The notes under the pieces were generated by a model. The model was not told the DNA's origin and did not search any database. It was given only the letters and a program-made list of their open reading frames with translations. Made by a program: the position numbers and the translations under genes. A stretch of 64,000 bases of DNA from Paraburkholderia sp. BL10I2N1. GTDB taxonomy: Bacteria; Pseudomonadota; Gammaproteobacteria; Burkholderiales; Burkholderiaceae. Each line of letters starts with the position of its first letter. Positions within the stretch are counted from its first letter, which is position 1. Below, one piece after another: positions 1 to 10,326 of the stretch. The DNA lies in contig NZ_SNWA01000003.1 in assembly GCF_004361815.1 (NCBI RefSeq), forward strand, positions 124,001 to 188,000, in the 5' to 3' direction.

Positions 1-477
1 TTGCAACACCCGGCCTCCTGTGCCACGATCCAGCGGCAGTAGCTCGCCCGCGCGGATGTGATCTCGCACAGGCTGTGGCGAGTCGACGCGATACAGGCAT
101 AGCCGTTGCGCACCTTGACGTACGTGAAACGCGGCGCTTTCACGGGTTGCGGCCACCAGTTCCTGCAGCACGGGCATCACCAGCGACTCGCTGGAGGACG
201 ATTGCGCATAGACGGCATGCAGCCTTGCGACGCCGGACCCCAGCACGTAGCAGCCATCGGCGCGGCGCACCACGAGATGCGCATGTTCCAGCGACGCGAG
301 CAGGCGCAGCACGGTGCTCTTGTACAGGCGCGTGCGTTCCGCGAGCGCGCTCAATGACAGCACGGGCGTGCCGTTGCCGAAGGCAGCCAGCAGGGTCAGT
401 GCACGGTCGACTGCTGCCACGCCGCTGGCTGCCAGATTGTCGTCGGTCAACGATGCGATGGCGGGCTGTTTGGACAT
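1..477 (-). CDS. IclR-family transcriptional regulator (3' end outside window)
   Basis: This is an open frame of 159 codons that runs off the left edge. The start ATG (complement of 475-477) is followed by MSKQPAIASL and then a winged-helix segment (RALTLLAAFGNGT...LSALAERTRLYKSTVLRLLASLE) typical of IclR DNA-binding domains. The beginning of the effector-binding domain follows. The gene lies immediately downstream of the TPR-like gene that ends at 489, on the same strand. The ligand and target genes cannot be read from this fragment. IclR family membership is confident; function is unknown. Confidence 0.8.
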   Translation of the reverse strand, partial: MSKQPAIASLTDDNLAASGVAAVDRALTLLAAFGNGTPVLSLSALAERTRLYKSTVLRLLASLEHAHLVVRRADGCYVLGSGVARLHAVYAQSSSSESLVMPVLQELVAATRESAAFHVRQGAQRLCLYRVDSPQPVRDHIRAGELLPLDRGTGGRVLQ

Positions 478-488
478 CGTGCTTCTCC

Positions 489-968
489 TCAGACGGACCG
501 TTGCAGCAACGCTTCCACTACGCCAAAGCCGAGGTGATCTGCCGGATCGAGCTGCCGTAGTTGTGTGATCAACTGTGTGGCGGTTTCGCGTTCGCCGCGC
601 CGCAGGCCGATGAAGGCGAGCGCCTTTAGCGTGAACAGCCAGAAGCGGGCGGGACCGGGCGCGTGGAAGTTCGCGTCGCCGGCTTGTACCATCTGCCAGT
701 CCTCATTCAATCCGGCGGCATGCGCAGCTGCTTTTAGTCCCAGATGGGCTGCGTGCTCTGCCTCATCGAGTTCGCGGCGTCCGGCATGGAATTTGTAGAG
801 CAGATAGTAGGCGGCAAGGCTTTGCGGAGAGGTCAGCGTGACGCTCCACAGGACTGCGACGATCTGCTCGGCCGGCGCGCCATGCAGGCCTTCGATGAGG
901 CGCCGCACGGCGGCCGACACCTCGCCGCCGAACAGTTCGTTCGACTCGACCCCGGTCAGCAGGTTCAC
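489..968 (-). CDS. nif-associated TPR-like protein
   Basis: A 159-residue protein starting at a GTG whose last bases overlap the TGA of the upstream ferredoxin gene (GTGA), so the two are probably translationally coupled. The C-terminal half (FWLFTLKALAFIGLRRGE, then a QLRQLDPAD motif) looks like tetratricopeptide helices. It closely resembles the C-terminal half of the protein at 12684-13271 (FYLFTLKGLAYLNMRLGDFEEA...RRLDPQD), so the two are paralogues inside one nif region. Function is not known; a scaffold role in nitrogenase maturation is only inference. A longer upstream frame exists but is shadowed by the ferredoxin gene. Confidence 0.7.
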   Translation of the reverse strand: MNLLTGVESNELFGGEVSAAVRRLIEGLHGAPAEQIVAVLWSVTLTSPQSLAAYYLLYKFHAGRRELDEAEHAAHLGLKAAAHAAGLNEDWQMVQAGDANFHAPGPARFWLFTLKALAFIGLRRGERETATQLITQLRQLDPADHLGFGVVEALLQRSV

Positions 969-1291
969 CACACCGTCTCCGCGGCGATGAGGCGCTGCAC
1001 CGGTTCGCCGCCTTCGAGTTGACGCGTGAAGATCTTCTCCACGTCGGCCATCGTCACGCCGCTGTATAGCACCGCGTCGGGATAGATGAGCACGTGCGCG
1101 CCCTGATCGCACGGGCCGAGGCAGCCCGAATACGTGATCGCGACGGTCTCGGGCGCCTGGCGTTTCCGCTGTTCCGCCCAGAATGCCTTCAGCAGCGCGG
1201 TCGAGCCCTTGCCGCCTGCGCAGGCGACGCGCGGATGCTGCGGCGGCCGGTTCTGGGTGCAAGCAAACACATGTCGTTCTGGTCTGGCCAT
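965..1291 (-). CDS. thioredoxin-fold [2Fe-2S] ferredoxin
   Basis: A 108-residue protein with four cysteines spaced as in thioredoxin-like [2Fe-2S] ferredoxins: C11, C24 (VACAGGKG), and the pair in YSGCLGPCDQG. The family typically has about 100 residues and binds one [2Fe-2S] cluster as an electron carrier. The ATG at 1291 is chosen because the ferredoxin domain begins there. The gene sits just downstream of fixX, so it is likely part of the fix electron-transfer operon. It overlaps the next gene by 4 bases. Redox partner is unknown. Confidence 0.85.
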   Translation of the reverse strand: MARPERHVFACTQNRPPQHPRVACAGGKGSTALLKAFWAEQRKRQAPETVAITYSGCLGPCDQGAHVLIYPDAVLYSGVTMADVEKIFTRQLEGGEPVQRLIAAETVW

Positions 1292-1302
1292 GACGATGTT
1301 CC

Positions 1303-1602
1303 TCAACCGAACTTGAACAGGATGCCGTGACCACCGCGCGGGTAGTCCCACTCGATATTCTGGTGGTCGGTACAGAGGATGCGGCAGCTGCCGCATTCGA
1401 GGCAGCCGTCGGTGATCAGCGTCACCGCGCCGTTGCCTTCAGCCTTGTAGCACGAGGCCGGGCAGACGAAGGTGCAACTCTTCGCGCTGCATTCGCTCTG
1501 GCAGACGTCGGCATCCTTGATGTGGACGTGCGGCCGTCCTGCGTCGACGCGGTAACGGTTCTGGAACAGCTTTTCCTCTACGTTGACGGGTAGGGTGCTC
1601 AT
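1303..1602 (-). CDS. fixX: ferredoxin-like protein FixX
   Basis: A 99-residue FixX. A cysteine-rich C-terminal half ([19 protein letters not shown], then [11 protein letters not shown]) carries the [4Fe-4S] ligands. It ends with the family signature [18 protein letters not shown]. FixX pairs with FixC in the FixABCX complex, an electron-bifurcating flavoprotein system that passes electrons from NADH to ferredoxin/flavodoxin for nitrogenase and to quinone. Its ATG overlaps the fixC stop by 4 bases (fixABCX order on the minus strand). Full length for the family. Confidence 0.97.
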   Translation of the reverse strand: MSTLPVNVEEKLFQNRYRVDAGRPHVHIKDADVCQSECSAKSCTFVCPASCYKAEGNGAVTLITDGCLECGSCRILCTDHQNIEWDYPRGGHGILFKFG

Positions 1603-2909
1603 CGGAAGGCCCTCAGGAGTTTGTAGGCGTCACCTACGATGCCAGAAAGCGAACGGGCTTTGCGGAAGCTCGAAAAAATCTCGCGCTCCTTGCTTTTCTT
1701 GTCCTTACCGTCGACCGTGATCATCGTGCGCGCGGCGCGCGCCATGAGGTCGGGGTAGGTCGTGAAGAACTGCGGATTCTGATGCAGCACGGCCGGCATG
1801 TCGCGGTACTTGTGCAGGTCTTTCATCACGAAGCTCTGATCGAGCGCGGCCTTGTAGGCCTTGAGCGTGCCGGCGCGGTAGCCGTGGCCCGCGGCTTTCG
1901 CGTGGATCACCGTTTCGGCGGCGAGGCGTCCCGTGGTCATCGCAAGATTCGATCCTTCTCGGTGCGCGGCGTTCACGAAACCGCCAGAATCGCCAACGAT
2001 CATCCAGCCGTTGCCGTAGACCTGCGGGATTGCGTGAAAACCGCCTTCGGGAATCAGATGCGCGCAATACTCCTTCATCTCGCCGCCCGCAATCAGCGGT
2101 GCGATCGACGGGTGCTGCTTCATCTTTTCGAGGAGCACATAGGGGCTCGTGCGGTTGGGGTTTTTCTTGAAGTCGCTCAGCATGCAGCCCACGCCTATGG
2201 TGAGCGATTCCTTGTTGGTATAGAGGAAGCCAGTGCCCATCATGCCGTCGGTGATACTGCCGACCATCTCGATCACGACGCCGTCGTCTTCGCCGACGTT
2301 GAAGCGCTGGCGGATCGTCTCCTCGGGCATGAAGAGAATCTCCTTGACGGCGAGCGCAACGTTGCCGGCCCCGATCTCTCCATGAAAGCCCGCCTTGCGC
2401 GCGAGCGTCGAATTCACGCCGTCGGCGAGCACCACCACGTCGGCATAGACATCGCCGTGCTCGCGGTCGCACTGCACGCCGACCACCAGGTCGCCGTCCA
2501 TGATCAGTTCCTTCACCGTGGTCTCGCAGAGCAGCAGCGCGCCGGCTTCGCGCACTTTCGATGAAAACCACTTGTCGAACTGCGCGCGGATGATCGTGTA
2601 GCGGTTATAGGGCGGCTTGTTGTAATCCTCGCTGCGCACATGTGTACCGACAAACGACGTATCGTCGAGCATCCACATCCGCTGCTCGATGATGTGGCGC
2701 TCCAGCGGCGCATCGTCGCGGAAGTCCGGGATGATCTCTTCGAGCGCTTTGGCGTACAGGATCGCACCCTGAACGTTTTTGCTGCCCGGATATTCGCCGC
2801 GCTCGATCTGCAGCACTTCCAGACCTGCCCTAGCCATCGTGTAAGCGGCAGCGTTGCCGGACGGACCGGCGCCGACCACAATCACATCGAACTGTGAAGG
2901 TTTTCTCAT
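1599..2909 (-). CDS. fixC: FixC, electron transfer flavoprotein-quinone oxidoreductase
   Basis: A 436-residue FAD protein. The N-terminal dinucleotide-binding motif ([21 protein letters not shown]) is intact. A second conserved segment ([20 protein letters not shown]) matches the FAD/substrate region of ETF-QO-like proteins. In the membrane-associated FixABCX complex, FixC with FixX takes electrons from FixAB, sending one branch to quinone and one to ferredoxin. Spacing to fixB is 10 bases and it overlaps fixX by 4, so the genes form one operon. No defects seen. Confidence 0.97.
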   Translation of the reverse strand: MRKPSQFDVIVVGAGPSGNAAAYTMARAGLEVLQIERGEYPGSKNVQGAILYAKALEEIIPDFRDDAPLERHIIEQRMWMLDDTSFVGTHVRSEDYNKPPYNRYTIIRAQFDKWFSSKVREAGALLLCETTVKELIMDGDLVVGVQCDREHGDVYADVVVLADGVNSTLARKAGFHGEIGAGNVALAVKEILFMPEETIRQRFNVGEDDGVVIEMVGSITDGMMGTGFLYTNKESLTIGVGCMLSDFKKNPNRTSPYVLLEKMKQHPSIAPLIAGGEMKEYCAHLIPEGGFHAIPQVYGNGWMIVGDSGGFVNAAHREGSNLAMTTGRLAAETVIHAKAAGHGYRAGTLKAYKAALDQSFVMKDLHKYRDMPAVLHQNPQFFTTYPDLMARAARTMITVDGKDKKSKEREIFSSFRKARSLSGIVGDAYKLLRAFR

Positions 2910-2919
2910 CGGATTCTCC

Positions 2920-4023
2920 TCAGGCAGCCTGCTTGCGGCGCCGGGTCAAATGCTCCACAAAAGCCTGCTTCAGCGCGGGCAACACTTGCAACGCATTGCC
3001 GACAATCCCGTAGTGTGCGAAATCGAAGATGGGTGCGTTCGGGTCGGTGTTGATCGCCACGATCACGTCTGCGCTTTCCATGCCCACGCGGTGCTGGATC
3101 GCGCCGGATATGCCGGCGGCGATGTAGAGCTTGGGCCGCACCGTCTTGCCGGTCTGTCCCACCTGGCGCTCCCCGTCGACCCAGCCGGCCTGCACGCATG
3201 GCCGGGTCGCACCCACTTCGCCGCCGAGCACGTTCGCCAGTTCGAACGCCAGTTGGAAGTTCTCCGGGCTCTTCAACCCCTTGCCGCCGCTCACGATCAC
3301 ATCGGCATAGGGCAGGTTGATCCGGTTGCTGCTCGCATCCGGGATAAAGTCGAGCAGCCTCGTGACGATGTCCGTCTCGATCATCCCCAGCGTTCCATGG
3401 ACGATGTTGCCGGTGCGTTCGGCGTCGCGCAGCGGCATCGGCATCACGCGCGGGCGCACCGTCGCCATCTGCGGACGGTACGCGAGCGTCATGATCGTGC
3501 ACAACAGCGAGCCGCCAAAGGTGGGGCGCGTCGCCGCCAGCGCCCGCGACGCGGGATCGATGTTGAGTTCGGTGCAATCAGCGGTCAGCCCGGTCAGCAG
3601 GGTCGTCGCTACGGAGCCTGCGAGGTCACGCCCCATCGACGTCGCGCCCAGCAGCAGGATCTCGGGCTGATGCCGGTTGACGAGGTCGGTCAGCCCTTTC
3701 GTGAACGGCTCGTTGCGATAGCCTTGCAAGACCGGGTCGTGGATGATGTACGCATCGTCCGCGCCGTAAGTGAAGGCTTCTGCGGCGAACTGTTCGAGCG
3801 GTTCGGTCGCGCCGCCGAGCACCGCGGCGCCCACTCGGCTGCCGAGCGTGTCGGCCAGTTTGCGCGCTTCACCGAGCAGTTCCCACGAGACGCTGTGCAC
3901 GTGTCCGCGGTCGTGCTCGATAAAGACCCAGACGCCTTTGTAGGCCTTCAGGTGTTCCGGCAGTTCGAGGTTGCGTCCTGCGCGGCCGGGAGGTTTCTTC
4001 GCGGGGGATGCGGGTGCGTTCAT
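2920..4023 (-). CDS. fixB: FixB, electron transfer flavoprotein alpha subunit
   Basis: A 367-residue ETF alpha-type protein. The C-terminal FAD domain shows the signature [23 protein letters not shown] and [19 protein letters not shown], typical of ETF-alpha/FixB. It forms a heterodimer with FixA. Its ATG overlaps the fixA stop (ATGA), consistent with coupled translation. Length is normal for the family and no frame defects are seen. Confidence 0.97.
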   Translation of the reverse strand: MNAPASPAKKPPGRAGRNLELPEHLKAYKGVWVFIEHDRGHVHSVSWELLGEARKLADTLGSRVGAAVLGGATEPLEQFAAEAFTYGADDAYIIHDPVLQGYRNEPFTKGLTDLVNRHQPEILLLGATSMGRDLAGSVATTLLTGLTADCTELNIDPASRALAATRPTFGGSLLCTIMTLAYRPQMATVRPRVMPMPLRDAERTGNIVHGTLGMIETDIVTRLLDFIPDASSNRINLPYADVIVSGGKGLKSPENFQLAFELANVLGGEVGATRPCVQAGWVDGERQVGQTGKTVRPKLYIAAGISGAIQHRVGMESADVIVAINTDPNAPIFDFAHYGIVGNALQVLPALKQAFVEHLTRRRKQAA

Positions 4024-4886
4024 GACCCCTCCTTCATCAGCAGGTCAGCTTCCAGGGTGGGATGGCGCGTGAAGATCTTTTGCAGCAGGTTCACCGACAC
4101 GTCGCAAAGACTCGATGCGTCGAGGTCGAGCATCTCCGCTTTCTCGCTGCGCGGCGTCGGTCCAAAGACCTTGCTGACCACTGTTGGCGAGCCCTTCAGG
4201 CCGATCTTGCTGAGGTCTTCGATGCCGGCCTGTTCGCAGTTCCATTTGCGCACCGGACAGCCGGCCGCATGAATCATCGCGGGCAGCGTCGCGAAACGCA
4301 GTTCGTTGGTGTTCTCCAGCATTGTGATCAGGCACGGCAGCGCAGTCCTGAGCACGTGCACGCCGCCCTCGGCGCGCCGCTCGACGGTGATCGTGCGCGC
4401 ATCGAGAACAGTCTCGACGATGCGCGACACGTAGGTCAGCAGTTGCAACCCGAGGCGTTTGGCGATACCGGGGCCGACTTGCGCGGTGTCGCCGTCGATC
4501 GTCTGCTTGCCAGTGAACACGATGTCCACCGCCTGCTCCTTCGCGATCTGCTGGATACCCGCTGCCAGCGCGTACGACGTAGCGAGCGTATCCGCGCCAG
4601 CGAATGCGCGGTCGGTGAGCAGCACGGCGTCGTCCGCGCCGAAGCTGATGCACTTGCGCAGCGCTTCCTCGGCCTGCGGCGGCCCCATGCAAAGCAACGT
4701 GACCTTGCCGCCGAAGCGGTCCTTCAGTCGCAGCGCCTCTTCGAGTGAAAACAGGTCATACGGGTTGACGATCGCCGGAACACCCTGGCGCATGATCGTG
4801 TTGGTGACCGGATGAACGCGGATCTGCGTCGAGTCCGGGACCTGCTTGATGCAGACGACAATGTGCATGGTCTTAACGATGTGCAT
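4020..4886 (-). CDS. fixA: FixA, electron transfer flavoprotein beta subunit
   Basis: ETF beta-type protein beginning MHIV..., followed by the conserved CIKQVPDS and [16 protein letters not shown] segments. It contains the family [15 protein letters not shown] loop. FixA binds NADH and flavin and pairs with FixB. Two ATGs lie in an 18-base tandem duplication (4857-4892). The upstream ATG (4886) has a GGAG 8 bases before it and was chosen. Starting at 4868 gives the canonical [10 protein letters not shown]-terminus and is an alternative. A still longer frame to 4910 lacks support. Confidence 0.95.
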   Translation of the reverse strand: MHIVKTMHIVVCIKQVPDSTQIRVHPVTNTIMRQGVPAIVNPYDLFSLEEALRLKDRFGGKVTLLCMGPPQAEEALRKCISFGADDAVLLTDRAFAGADTLATSYALAAGIQQIAKEQAVDIVFTGKQTIDGDTAQVGPGIAKRLGLQLLTYVSRIVETVLDARTITVERRAEGGVHVLRTALPCLITMLENTNELRFATLPAMIHAAGCPVRKWNCEQAGIEDLSKIGLKGSPTVVSKVFGPTPRSEKAEMLDLDASSLCDVSVNLLQKIFTRHPTLEADLLMKEGS

Positions 4887-4892
4887 GGTCTT
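4857..4892 (-). repeat. 18-base tandem duplication over the fixA start
   Basis: Two near-identical 18-base units, each holding AAGACCATGCACAT, lie side by side and duplicate the start codon and first residues of FixA ([10 protein letters not shown]). They differ at two positions near the unit end. The Shine-Dalgarno-like GGAG serves the upstream copy. The duplication is in frame, so the protein would simply gain six residues. Confidence 0.85.
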
Positions 4893-4902
4893 GCTCCACC
4901 TG

Positions 4903-5241
4903 TCAGGCAAGGGTGCGCGCGGGCAGCGACGCGCGCAGGCTGTCGAGTGAAGCGTAGTGCCGCCCGTTTGTGTCCCGGAACACCTTGAACACTTTTTCCT
5001 GCGCTGGCGTCGAGGTGACGAAGTCGCCGTAAGCCTTCAGCAGCAGCGCGTGATATGACGCGTACAGCGCGGGTTCGTCGCCTTCCGGCAGCGCGTCCTG
5101 TTGCTGGATGTACTGAAAGAAGCGCTTGAGGATGTGCAGTCGACTCACGTTGACGACCTTCTGGTCGAACGGAATGCCGAAGAACTGCAGGAAGTCCTCG
5201 GCTGAGGACAGCGCCTTGAGTTGCTGGACAAAGCTTTCCAT
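4903..5241 (-). CDS. nifW: nitrogenase-stabilising/protective protein NifW
   Basis: A 112-residue NifW (MESFVQQLKALSSAEDFLQFF, then FDQKVVNVSRLHILKRFFQYI), the typical length and sequence of the family. NifW protects or helps mature the MoFe protein, particularly under oxygen. The ATG at 5241 follows AAGGAG about 8 bases upstream. It lies between the 50-codon ORF and fixA in a tight minus-strand operon (nifV, small ORF, nifW, fixABCX). The longer frame upstream is not coding. Confidence 0.95.
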   Translation of the reverse strand: MESFVQQLKALSSAEDFLQFFGIPFDQKVVNVSRLHILKRFFQYIQQQDALPEGDEPALYASYHALLLKAYGDFVTSTPAQEKVFKVFRDTNGRHYASLDSLRASLPARTLA

Positions 5242-5246
5242 CGCGT

Positions 5247-5399
5247 TTACTCCTTGCAAGCGGATGAGGATGGGTGTGGGCAGAACGTTGGCTCGGCGAA
5301 GTACTTGTCGAAGGCACCGCTGGTGGCGCACGGCGGCGTCGTGCCCGACTGTTCGGGCCGCGCGACGCACTTCGTGAAGCCGACCACAGCGCCGCTCAT
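5247..5399 (-). CDS. 50-residue cysteine-containing small protein between nifV and nifW
   Basis: A short ORF whose ATG overlaps the nifV stop (ATGA) and whose TAA ends 5 bases before the nifW ATG; its 3' end contains the nifW ribosome-binding site. The protein begins [19 protein letters not shown] and ends [11 protein letters not shown], with cysteines at 11, 24, 40 and 48. The tight fit between two nif genes argues that it is translated. I recognise no family. The cysteines could bind metal or Fe-S, but that is inference. Confidence 0.55.
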   Translation of the reverse strand: MSGAVVGFTKCVARPEQSGTTPPCATSGAFDKYFAEPTFCPHPSSSACKE

Positions 5400-6514
5400 G
5401 ACAATTCTCCGACGGTGTAGCGCAACTCGATCAGGAAGCGATACAGGTCGGCGGCGCTGGGCGCTTGCTTGTGCTGGGTGGCATGGTGCCGGATACGGGT
5501 CAGCAGCAGCATGACCAGCCTTTCACTGACGGGCAGGCCGAGCGCGTCATAAGCCTGGCGCACGCTTTGCGAACCCGAATGCTTGCCGAGCACGACCGAG
5601 CGTTCGCGACCGAGTTCGGCGGGATCGAAGCTCTCGTAGGTCGATGCATTTTCCGCGAGCCCGTCTGTGTGGATGCCGGACTCGTGCGCGAATACGCTGG
5701 CGCCGACAATGCTTTTGTTCAGCGCGACCGGGCGTCCTGAAACCCGTTCGACAAGCCGCGAGATGCTCAATAGCGCGGTCGTGTCGACGCCCGTGTTGCG
5801 ACCCATGATATGACGCACGCCCATCACGATCTCCTCCAGCGCGGCATTTCCGGCGCGTTCGCCGAGACCGTTGACGGTGGTGTTGGAGTGGGTTGCGCCG
5901 GCGCGCAGTGCGGCAAGGGTGTTCGCGGTCGCGAGCCCGAGGTCGTTGTGCGCGTGGATTTCGATTTCCAGGTCGACCGCGTCGTGCAATCGCGCAATCG
6001 CATCATAGGTCGAAAAAGGATCGAGGACGCCGAGCGTGTCCGCAAAGCGGATGCGTTGCGCACCGCACTGTTGCACGTGCCGCGCCACGTCGGCAAGGAA
6101 CGAGGGGTCCGCGCGCGAGGCATCCTCCGCGCCCAGCGAAACCTTGCAGCCGCTTTTGACGGCGGCGCTGATCACGCGATTCACCTGCGCGAGCACCCAT
6201 GAGCGCGGCTGGCGCAATTGGTGTTGAAGATGGATATCGGACACGGAAATCGACAGGTGAATGATGTCGGGATTGCAGCACAAGGCCGACGCCAGGTCCG
6301 CGTCGGTGAGACGGCCCCAGACCATCAGATCGGCGTCGAGATTCAGCGCGGCGATGGTCTGGATGCGATCGATTTCCTCGGCACCCATCGCGGGTATACT
6401 GATTTCCAGTTCGGGTACGCCGGCGCTTGAGAGCGCCTCGGCAATCGTGAATGCGACGCCAGCGGTCTGTTCGCCGTCGCGCAGTGTGGTGTCGTTGATG
6501 ATCGGATTCGACAC
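5396..6514 (-). CDS. nifV: homocitrate synthase NifV
   Basis: NifV condenses acetyl-CoA with 2-oxoglutarate to homocitrate, the organic ligand of FeMo-co. The LeuA-like TIM barrel is evident: [18 protein letters not shown] at the N-terminus, [13 protein letters not shown] metal-binding motif, then [18 protein letters not shown]. The GTG start at 6514 was chosen because AAAGGA lies 9 bases upstream and the predicted sigma54 transcript would start near 6539, too close to the ATG at 6535. Between GVAF and GVPELE about six residues are missing relative to the Azotobacter protein as I recall it, in the first barrel helix. Activity is therefore not certain. Confidence 0.93.
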   Translation of the reverse strand: MSNPIINDTTLRDGEQTAGVAFTIAEALSSAGVPELEISIPAMGAEEIDRIQTIAALNLDADLMVWGRLTDADLASALCCNPDIIHLSISVSDIHLQHQLRQPRSWVLAQVNRVISAAVKSGCKVSLGAEDASRADPSFLADVARHVQQCGAQRIRFADTLGVLDPFSTYDAIARLHDAVDLEIEIHAHNDLGLATANTLAALRAGATHSNTTVNGLGERAGNAALEEIVMGVRHIMGRNTGVDTTALLSISRLVERVSGRPVALNKSIVGASVFAHESGIHTDGLAENASTYESFDPAELGRERSVVLGKHSGSQSVRQAYDALGLPVSERLVMLLLTRIRHHATQHKQAPSAADLYRFLIELRYTVGELS

Positions 6515-6549
6515 GGGAAGTTGTCCTTTAGGCATTTGATCATACGGCT

Positions 6550-6565
6550 TGCAAGTACTGGGCCA
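6550..6565 (-). promoter_or_regulatory. sigma54 (-24/-12) promoter of the nifV operon
   Basis: On the minus strand the sequence is TGGCCCAGTACTTGCA, a GG-N10-GC element close to the consensus TGGCAC-N5-TTGCA. A NifA site lies about 90 bases upstream. The predicted transcription start is near 6539, which supports the GTG start of nifV at 6514. Confidence 0.75.
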
Positions 6566-6657
6566 TGCACGGTTAGTGCGAATAGCCGCTTGCCGTGGGG
6601 CTTTCCGGTGTTCGCTGGCGCTGTGATGAAGCGGTTCCAACGACGACCTGTCGCGAA

Positions 6658-6673
6658 TGTCCTGTTTCGAACA
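6658..6673. promoter_or_regulatory. NifA upstream activator sequence (TGT-N10-ACA)
   Basis: TGTCCTGTTTCGAACA matches the palindromic NifA-binding consensus exactly. It is placed about 95 bases upstream of the -24/-12 element of nifV, the usual spacing for enhancer-like activation. Confidence 0.7.
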
Positions 6674-6909
6674 GCCAGGCGTAGCGATGAACACTGCGCT
6701 GCAGAAAGCGATGCGCGATGCGATGGGCGTGGTCAGCCAGGATGTGCGGACGCGGTCGGCGCGATGCAAACGCTGTAGGGATTGGCTATCCATGGCAACG
6801 GCGATGCGGGAAGATAAACACAGGCGGCGGCTATCAGCGCGGCTATGCGCTCGCGGCGATGACCGCTATGGCGCTTGAAGAGGCCGCACAGCGCTAAGGA
6901 CGCATGCCC

Positions 6910-7062
6910 TCAATGCTCACGCGCGAGGTCGCGCGTATGTGGCGGCAGTTTGATCGTCAGGTCTGCGTCGCGCAGCTTTACGCAGCACGCGAGACGCGAT
7001 TGCACGTCAAGGCCCCATGCATTGTCGAACTGGTTGTTCTCCTCGTCGTCGGGAGGCGCCAG
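6910..7062 (-). pseudogene. fdx: C-terminal fragment of ISC-type [2Fe-2S] ferredoxin
   Basis: About 50 in-frame codons after an in-frame TGA, encoding DNAWGLDVQSRLACCVKL, then DADLTIKLPPHTRDLAREH and a stop. This matches the C-terminus of isc-operon ferredoxin (E. coli Fdx ends ...LVVEIPRYTINHAREH). The N-terminal two thirds, with most cluster ligands, are missing. It lies downstream of iscA, where hscB, hscA and fdx would stand in an intact isc operon, so it is the 3' scar of a large deletion. Confidence 0.8.
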
Positions 7063-7085
7063 TCAGTGAGATTTTCATGATTGCC

Positions 7086-7460
7086 TCACACGGAAAACGA
7101 ACTGCCGCAGCCACAGGTGCTCTGCGCATTGGGGTTGTGAATGACGAAGCGCGAACCTTCCAGGCCGTCTTCGTAGTCGACGCGCGCGCCGGGCAGGTAT
7201 TGCTGGCTCATCGAATCGACCAGCAGCGTGACGCCGTCCGTGACGGTCTGCATGTCGTCGTCCGCCACCTGGTCGTCGAACGCGAAGCCGTACTGCAAGC
7301 CCGAACAGCCGCCGCCGGACACGTACAGCCGCAGCTTCAGGTTGGGATTGCCTTCTTCCTCGATCAGCGAGGCCACTTTCGCAGCGGCCTGAGGCGTGAA
7401 TTCGAGTAGGCCGGGCATGACGCCGGGTGTGGCGGAAGCCGGTTGGGTGAGCGTTTCCAT
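7086..7460 (-). CDS. iscA: A-type iron-sulfur carrier IscA/ErpA-like
   Basis: A 124-residue A-type carrier. The conserved cysteine ([15 protein letters not shown]) and the C-terminal CGCGSSFSV pair are intact. These proteins bind and hand over Fe-S clusters. The ATG at 7460 follows GAGAGGA six bases upstream. Its neighbours are the iscS'-'iscU chimera upstream and the fdx remnant downstream, so this is the only intact gene left of a local isc operon. Its N-terminal extension ([17 protein letters not shown]) could equally suit an ErpA label. Confidence 0.9.
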   Translation of the reverse strand: METLTQPASATPGVMPGLLEFTPQAAAKVASLIEEEGNPNLKLRLYVSGGGCSGLQYGFAFDDQVADDDMQTVTDGVTLLVDSMSQQYLPGARVDYEDGLEGSRFVIHNPNAQSTCGCGSSFSV

Positions 7461-7526
7461 GGAGGTTCCTCTCAGGCTTGAATGGACTCACTTCGGGTTA
7501 GACGAGCAGGTCGGTTGCTCGGCGAG

Positions 7527-8438
7527 TTACAGGTCGTCGGCTGCTGCGCCTCGAATCGTCTGGCGCGAGCGAAAGTCAGACACGGCCGCCTTGATCGCGT
7601 CCTCGGCGAGAACCGAGCATTGGATCTCGACCGGCGGCAATGGCAGTTCCTCGACGATCTGATGCGTGCACAACGTCCTCGAGCGCATGCTGCGCTCGTG
7701 GACGCCGCCGTGCATTTGGCACGCGATCCGCATGCGCGGCCGGAGTTCCGCGTACAGCGCGTGAATGCCTTTGGGGCCGTCGATCTTGTGAGCCGAGAAC
7801 GACATCAGATCGACCGGCAAAGCGGCGAGATCGAGCGGCACCTTGCCGGCGGCCTGCGCGGCATCCACGTGCGGCAGGATGCCCCGGGCGCGGCAGAGCG
7901 CGCCGATTGCGGCGATGTCCTGGATCACGCCCGTCTCGTTGTTGACGAACATCACCGACGCAAGCACGGCGCCCGGCTGGAGCGCTGCTTCGAACACGGC
8001 GAGGTCCACGAGACCGCTTTCTTGCACCGGCAACACTGTGACCTCCAAGCCATCGCGATCAAGTTCGAGCATCGCGCCGAGCACCGATTGGTGCTCGGTC
8101 GTGAGCGTTACCAGGGGATTGCCTTTGGCGCGATGAAGGTGCGCGGCACCCTTGATCGCGAGGTTATTCGATTCCGTCGCTCCGGAGGTCCTGACAATCT
8201 CGTGCGGGTCCCCGTTGACGAGCGAGCTGACCTGCTCGCGGGCCAGTTCCACCGCTTCTTCGCCGACCCAGCCGTAGGCATGCGAACGGCTAGCGGAATT
8301 GCCGTACATCTCGGTCCGGTAAGGCAGCATGCGTCTGATCACGCGCGGATCGACCGGCGTGGTGGCGACATGATCCAGATGCACCGGGTTGGCGCCGCGC
8401 GGATGGAGGCCGGTACTGACGCGTTGGAAATCCGACAT
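7527..8438 (-). CDS. IscS'-'IscU chimera (truncated cysteine desulfurase fused to the IscU tail)
   Basis: A 303-residue open frame. Residues 1 to about 260 are IscS-like: [11 protein letters not shown], the PLP-stacking histidine in [14 protein letters not shown], and the PLP lysine in [12 protein letters not shown]. After the HQIV of IscS the sequence switches in frame to the C-terminus of the scaffold protein IscU ([22 protein letters not shown]). The mobile loop with the catalytic cysteine of IscS and most of IscU are deleted. Desulfurase activity is not expected. AGGAG lies 6 bases before the ATG. The frame is intact, so a protein may be made. Confidence 0.85.
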   Translation of the reverse strand: MSDFQRVSTGLHPRGANPVHLDHVATTPVDPRVIRRMLPYRTEMYGNSASRSHAYGWVGEEAVELAREQVSSLVNGDPHEIVRTSGATESNNLAIKGAAHLHRAKGNPLVTLTTEHQSVLGAMLELDRDGLEVTVLPVQESGLVDLAVFEAALQPGAVLASVMFVNNETGVIQDIAAIGALCRARGILPHVDAAQAAGKVPLDLAALPVDLMSFSAHKIDGPKGIHALYAELRPRMRIACQMHGGVHERSMRSRTLCTHQIVEELPLPPVEIQCSVLAEDAIKAAVSDFRSRQTIRGAAADDL

Positions 8439-8473
8439 CGGAGGCTCCTGAAAGCGGGTAATGCGACCTTCAT

Positions 8474-8489
8474 GGCAACTTCCATGCCA
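8474..8489 (-). promoter_or_regulatory. sigma54-type promoter before the iscS'-'iscU chimera
   Basis: On the minus strand TGGCATGGAAGTTGCC has the GG-N10-GC pattern and a TTGC -12 box, 36 bases before the ATG. No exact TGT-N10-ACA site was found upstream, so NifA dependence is uncertain. Confidence 0.55.
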
Positions 8490-8659
8490 GTGGATTTTCA
8501 CGCTCTAGTGGCCTCTTTCAGCCGGGCCGCTGTTGTTTCGCTGTTGTTTTTGTGTCGATGCGCCCGACGAGCGAAGATTGCCGCCGTTCTTTTTGTCGGA
8601 TTTGTCGTTACGCGCGCGGGATTCACATGTGTCTTTGCATCGATCGTGCGCCTTGCGCT

Positions 8660-10140
<1,481 letters not shown>

Positions 10141-10215
10141 AGAATGCTTCGCCTGCCCAGTTTGTGCGGGTCCATCTCGCTGGTTCAGAACATGCTGTCC
10201 GGGTCGTGTGAGATT

Positions 10216-10231
10216 TGTCGCAACACCGACA
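10216..10231. promoter_or_regulatory. NifA upstream activator sequence of nifB
   Basis: TGTCGCAACACCGACA fits TGT-N10-ACA exactly and sits about 95 bases upstream of the nifB -24/-12 element. Confidence 0.75.
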
Positions 10232-10326
10232 CGACGCAACGAAATTGTAGGGATACGTCGCGCGCCGGGATCAAACAGAACTGCGAAATATATCCTAACT
10301 CGTTGATTCCTGGCGTTCTTGTCGAG

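Noticed and set aside
75..560. Plus-strand Arg/Ala-rich frames opposite the IclR gene
   Set aside because: Composition is that of shadow frames in high-GC DNA; the minus strand encodes a clear regulator domain.
1782..4272. Long plus-strand frames opposite fixC and fixB (up to 472 codons)
   Set aside because: They are antisense to conserved fix genes, His/Arg/Ala-rich, and match no family.
5396..6793. NifV starting at 6793 (465 residues)
   Set aside because: The added N-terminus spans the sigma54 promoter and NifA site and does not resemble any homocitrate synthase.
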